6,024 nt of DNA, taken from the NCBI GenBank assembly GCA_016201195.1, contig JACQDI010000893.1, positions 1-6,024 of the forward strand, in the 5' to 3' direction. The stretch is from Acidobacteriota bacterium (GTDB lineage: Bacteria > Acidobacteriota > Terriglobia > Bryobacterales > JACQDG01). The notes under the pieces were generated by a model. That model was not told where the DNA came from and did not search any database. It was given only the letters and a program-made list of their open reading frames with translations. Numbering within the stretch: the first letter of the stretch is position 1; the number at the start of each line of letters is the position of its first letter. A program made the position numbers and the translations under genes. Of this stretch, positions 4,390 through 6,024 are shown piece after piece.

Positions 4390-5508
4390 ATGCGTGGGAT
4401 CCTTCCGCCGCTCCTTCTCGCCGCTGCCTTGTTGTGGGCAGCGCCCCTGCCCGCCGCCGAGCGCTGGGAGATGCAATACTTTTACGACAAAAACGATTCT
4501 GCCCTGGCGTTTCTCGATGTGCAGTTTCCCTCCGCCCAGCACGGGGCCGCCCTGGGCATGATCACCGAGCGCCGGCGGCGCAAACCGGTGCTCGCCCTCA
4601 CCTCCGATGGCGGCCGCACCTGGGAAGTGCTCCCCCTCAAGGAACCCGCTTTCTCCCTGTTCTTCCTGGACGAAAAGGCCGGCTGGATCGTCGGTGAGAA
4701 GGGCAAGCTGTGGAAGACCGCCGACGGCGGCCGCACCTGGACAGCCGTCGAAAAACCCGGCGGGCGCGCCCAGCCCCTGCGCGTGTTCTTCCTGGACGCC
4801 TCGCGCGGCTGGCTGCTGTGCACCCAGAAAGAGGTCTACCGAACCCAGGACGGCGGCCGCACCTGGCAACTGCTTCCCATCTCCCGCAAGCCCGATCGAC
4901 CCGAGACCGAAACCGCCTACACCTGGGCCGCCGTTTTCCACGACATCTTTCTGATCAGCGGCTTTAGCCGCGCTCCCAGTGACCGCCCCCGCCTGCCCGA
5001 ATGGATGCAGCCGGAACTGATCCCGCTCGGGCGCAACCCGACCACCAGCGTAATTCTGCACTCCCACGACGGCGGCAAAAACTGGAGCCATTCGGAGCTG
5101 AGCAACGTCGGCGAGATCGTCTGCCTGCGCATCGCCTCCACCGGCCGCGCGTTCCTGCTCCTTCACCATCCCGACTCCTTCTCGCTGCCCTCGGAGATCA
5201 TCGCCCTGGACCTCCAGACGCTGCGCGGCAACGCCGTCTACGGGCAGGCCAAGCATTTCCTCACCGACCTGGCCTTTGCCGGCCCGGGCCGCATCCTCGC
5301 CGCGGCCATCGACCAGGATGGAAAAACGCCCTTCCCCGCCATCCCGTCGCGCCTGAAGATCCTCCAGTCCGCCGACGGCCGCCAGTGGACCGAGATGGAA
5401 GTGGACTACCGCGCCGAGGCCCGTTCCGCCCGCCTGGCCGCCACCGACGAGTCCCACGCCTGGGTCGCCACCGACACCGGCATGATTCTGCACCTGGTTC
5501 GAGAGTAA
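4390..5508 (+). CDS. Secreted Asp-box (BNR/Ycf48-like) beta-propeller protein
   Basis: The 372-residue protein begins MRGILPPLLLAAALLWAAPL followed by PAAE, a clear signal peptide cleaved near residue 23. It then carries Asp-box motifs (S/T-x-D-G-G-x-T-W) at 72-78 (SDGGRTW), 111-117 (ADGGRTW), 153-159 (QDGGRTW), 226-232 (HDGGKNW) and a decayed one at 328-333 (ADGRQW). GWIVGEKGKLWKT and GWLLCTQKEVYRT between them are the typical Ycf48/Hcf136-like propeller strands. Ycf48 itself helps photosystem II assembly, but in non-phototrophs such propellers are exported proteins of unknown role, so no such function is implied. The start has no clear ribosome-binding site. The LOG-family gene follows after 16 bases, so the two are likely co-transcribed. 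A sialidase is unlikely: there is no FRIP motif or catalytic arginine triad evident. Confidence 0.87.
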   Translation: MRGILPPLLLAAALLWAAPLPAAERWEMQYFYDKNDSALAFLDVQFPSAQHGAALGMITERRRRKPVLALTSDGGRTWEVLPLKEPAFSLFFLDEKAGWIVGEKGKLWKTADGGRTWTAVEKPGGRAQPLRVFFLDASRGWLLCTQKEVYRTQDGGRTWQLLPISRKPDRPETETAYTWAAVFHDIFLISGFSRAPSDRPRLPEWMQPELIPLGRNPTTSVILHSHDGGKNWSHSELSNVGEIVCLRIASTGRAFLLLHHPDSFSLPSEIIALDLQTLRGNAVYGQAKHFLTDLAFAGPGRILAAAIDQDGKTPFPAIPSRLKILQSADGRQWTEMEVDYRAEARSARLAATDESHAWVATDTGMILHLVRE

Positions 5509-5524
5509 GCTCGCGAGTGACCCT

Positions 5525-6024
5525 ATGAGTTACGTTCCTTCCAAAGCCTATCTCAATATCCCGTTTCTCAACAGCTACCATGCGCGACCCCTGCGCATTC
5601 TGGCCGAATACCTGGAGCCGTTCGCCCGCTTCCGCCAGGAAAAGATCCGCGACACCATCGTGTTTTTCGGCTCCGCCCGGATGTGCGACCGCGAGACCGC
5701 GCGGCACACGATTCAAAAAGCCCGCTCCGCGCTGACCCGCCGGCAGGCCCGCCGCGTGCTGCGCACCAGCGCCTATTACGAGGATGCGCGGGAGCTGGCC
5801 CGCCTGCTCACCCAGTGGTCGATGGCCCTCTCGCCGGACGCCGGCCGATTCGTGGTCTGCTCCGGCGGCGGCCCGGGCATCATGGAGGCCGCCAACCGCG
5901 GCGCTGCCGAAGCCGGTGGCCGCTCCGTCGGCCTCAACATCAGCCTGCCTTTCGAGCAGGTCCCCAACGGTTACATCACCCACGAGCTCAGTTTCGAGTT
6001 CCATTACTTCTTCATGCGGAAATA
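5525..6024 (+). CDS. LOG-family (lysine decarboxylase-like) nucleotide hydrolase, 3' end cut
   Basis: From the ATG at 5525 the frame stays open to the right edge, giving 166 codons (start MSYVPSKAYLN). It has the Rossmann-like LOG fold landmarks: TIVFFGSAR (44-52), FVVCSGGGPGIMEAANRGA (109-127) and GGRSVGLNISLPFEQ (131-145), then FHYFFMRK at the cut. LOG proteins cleave nucleoside 5'-monophosphates to base and ribose 5-phosphate, cytokinin ribotides in plants and some bacteria; others are general nucleotide nucleosidases. The signature PGGxGTxxE catalytic motif would lie just beyond the window and cannot be checked. The stretch between FGSAR and the next conserved block is longer than in ~190-residue LOGs, suggesting the longer subfamily. 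There is no signal peptide, so it is cytoplasmic. It follows the secreted propeller gene by 16 bases, with at best a weak ribosome-binding site (GAGTGA). Confidence 0.85.
   Translation, partial: MSYVPSKAYLNIPFLNSYHARPLRILAEYLEPFARFRQEKIRDTIVFFGSARMCDRETARHTIQKARSALTRRQARRVLRTSAYYEDARELARLLTQWSMALSPDAGRFVVCSGGGPGIMEAANRGAAEAGGRSVGLNISLPFEQVPNGYITHELSFEFHYFFMRK

Noticed and set aside
4378..5493. A 371-codon minus-strand open frame opposite the propeller gene
   Set aside because: The plus-strand frame has a signal peptide and five Asp boxes. The opposite frame has neither a known motif nor a start signal.
5261..6004. A 247-codon minus-strand open frame opposite the LOG gene
   Set aside because: It crosses the propeller/LOG junction and its product is low-complexity, while the plus strand encodes a conserved LOG fold.

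Overview
This 6,024-base window is GC-rich bacterial DNA, tightly packed, with six protein genes on both strands and several structured repeats between them. No rRNA, tRNA, CRISPR array or insertion sequence is visible. The gene styles (Nramp transporter fused to a universal stress domain, secreted LssY_C protein, secreted Asp-box/Ycf48-like protein) together with heptamer-based low-complexity spacers suggest Acidobacteriota, perhaps the Bryobacter/Solibacter side. That is an inference from resemblance, not a computed placement.

Layout. (1) Bases 1-253, minus strand: the first 72 codons of a HigB/Gp49-type (RelE/ParE superfamily) toxin, cut by the left edge, with its own promoter and a perfect palindrome lying across the -10 box and spacer. 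The antitoxin would lie beyond base 1. (2) Bases 296-2173, minus strand: a divalent-metal transporter of the Nramp/MntH family with a cytoplasmic UspA-type domain fused to its C-terminus. (3) Bases 2174-2272: a divergent spacer with two -10 boxes and a run of four heptamers. (4) Bases 2273-2875, plus strand: a stand-alone GAF-domain protein with an N-terminal coiled coil. (5) Bases 2883-3040: a 158-base inverted repeat with 39-base perfect arms, between two convergent genes. (6) Bases 3044-4237, minus strand: an exported protein with a C-terminal LssY_C-like domain. (7) Bases 4238-4389: a divergent spacer with three consecutive hairpins and an 11-base tandem repeat. (8) Bases 4390-5508, plus strand: a secreted Asp-box (BNR/Ycf48-like) beta-propeller protein. 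(9) Bases 5525-6024, plus strand, cut by the right edge: a LOG-family (lysine-decarboxylase-like) nucleotide hydrolase, probably in one operon with the gene before it.

The genes do not form one recognisable pathway. The toxin module, the metal transporter and the GAF sensor each look like independent units. The propeller and LOG genes are the only likely operon pair. Three features deserve most attention. Three genes share a -10 box placed only 5-7 bases before a GTG start, without a ribosome-binding site, which suggests leaderless transcripts. The GAF gene is bracketed by two different repeats that both have a 7-base period. The toxin gene has a well-formed promoter-operator. I did not find a clear previously undescribed multi-gene system here.
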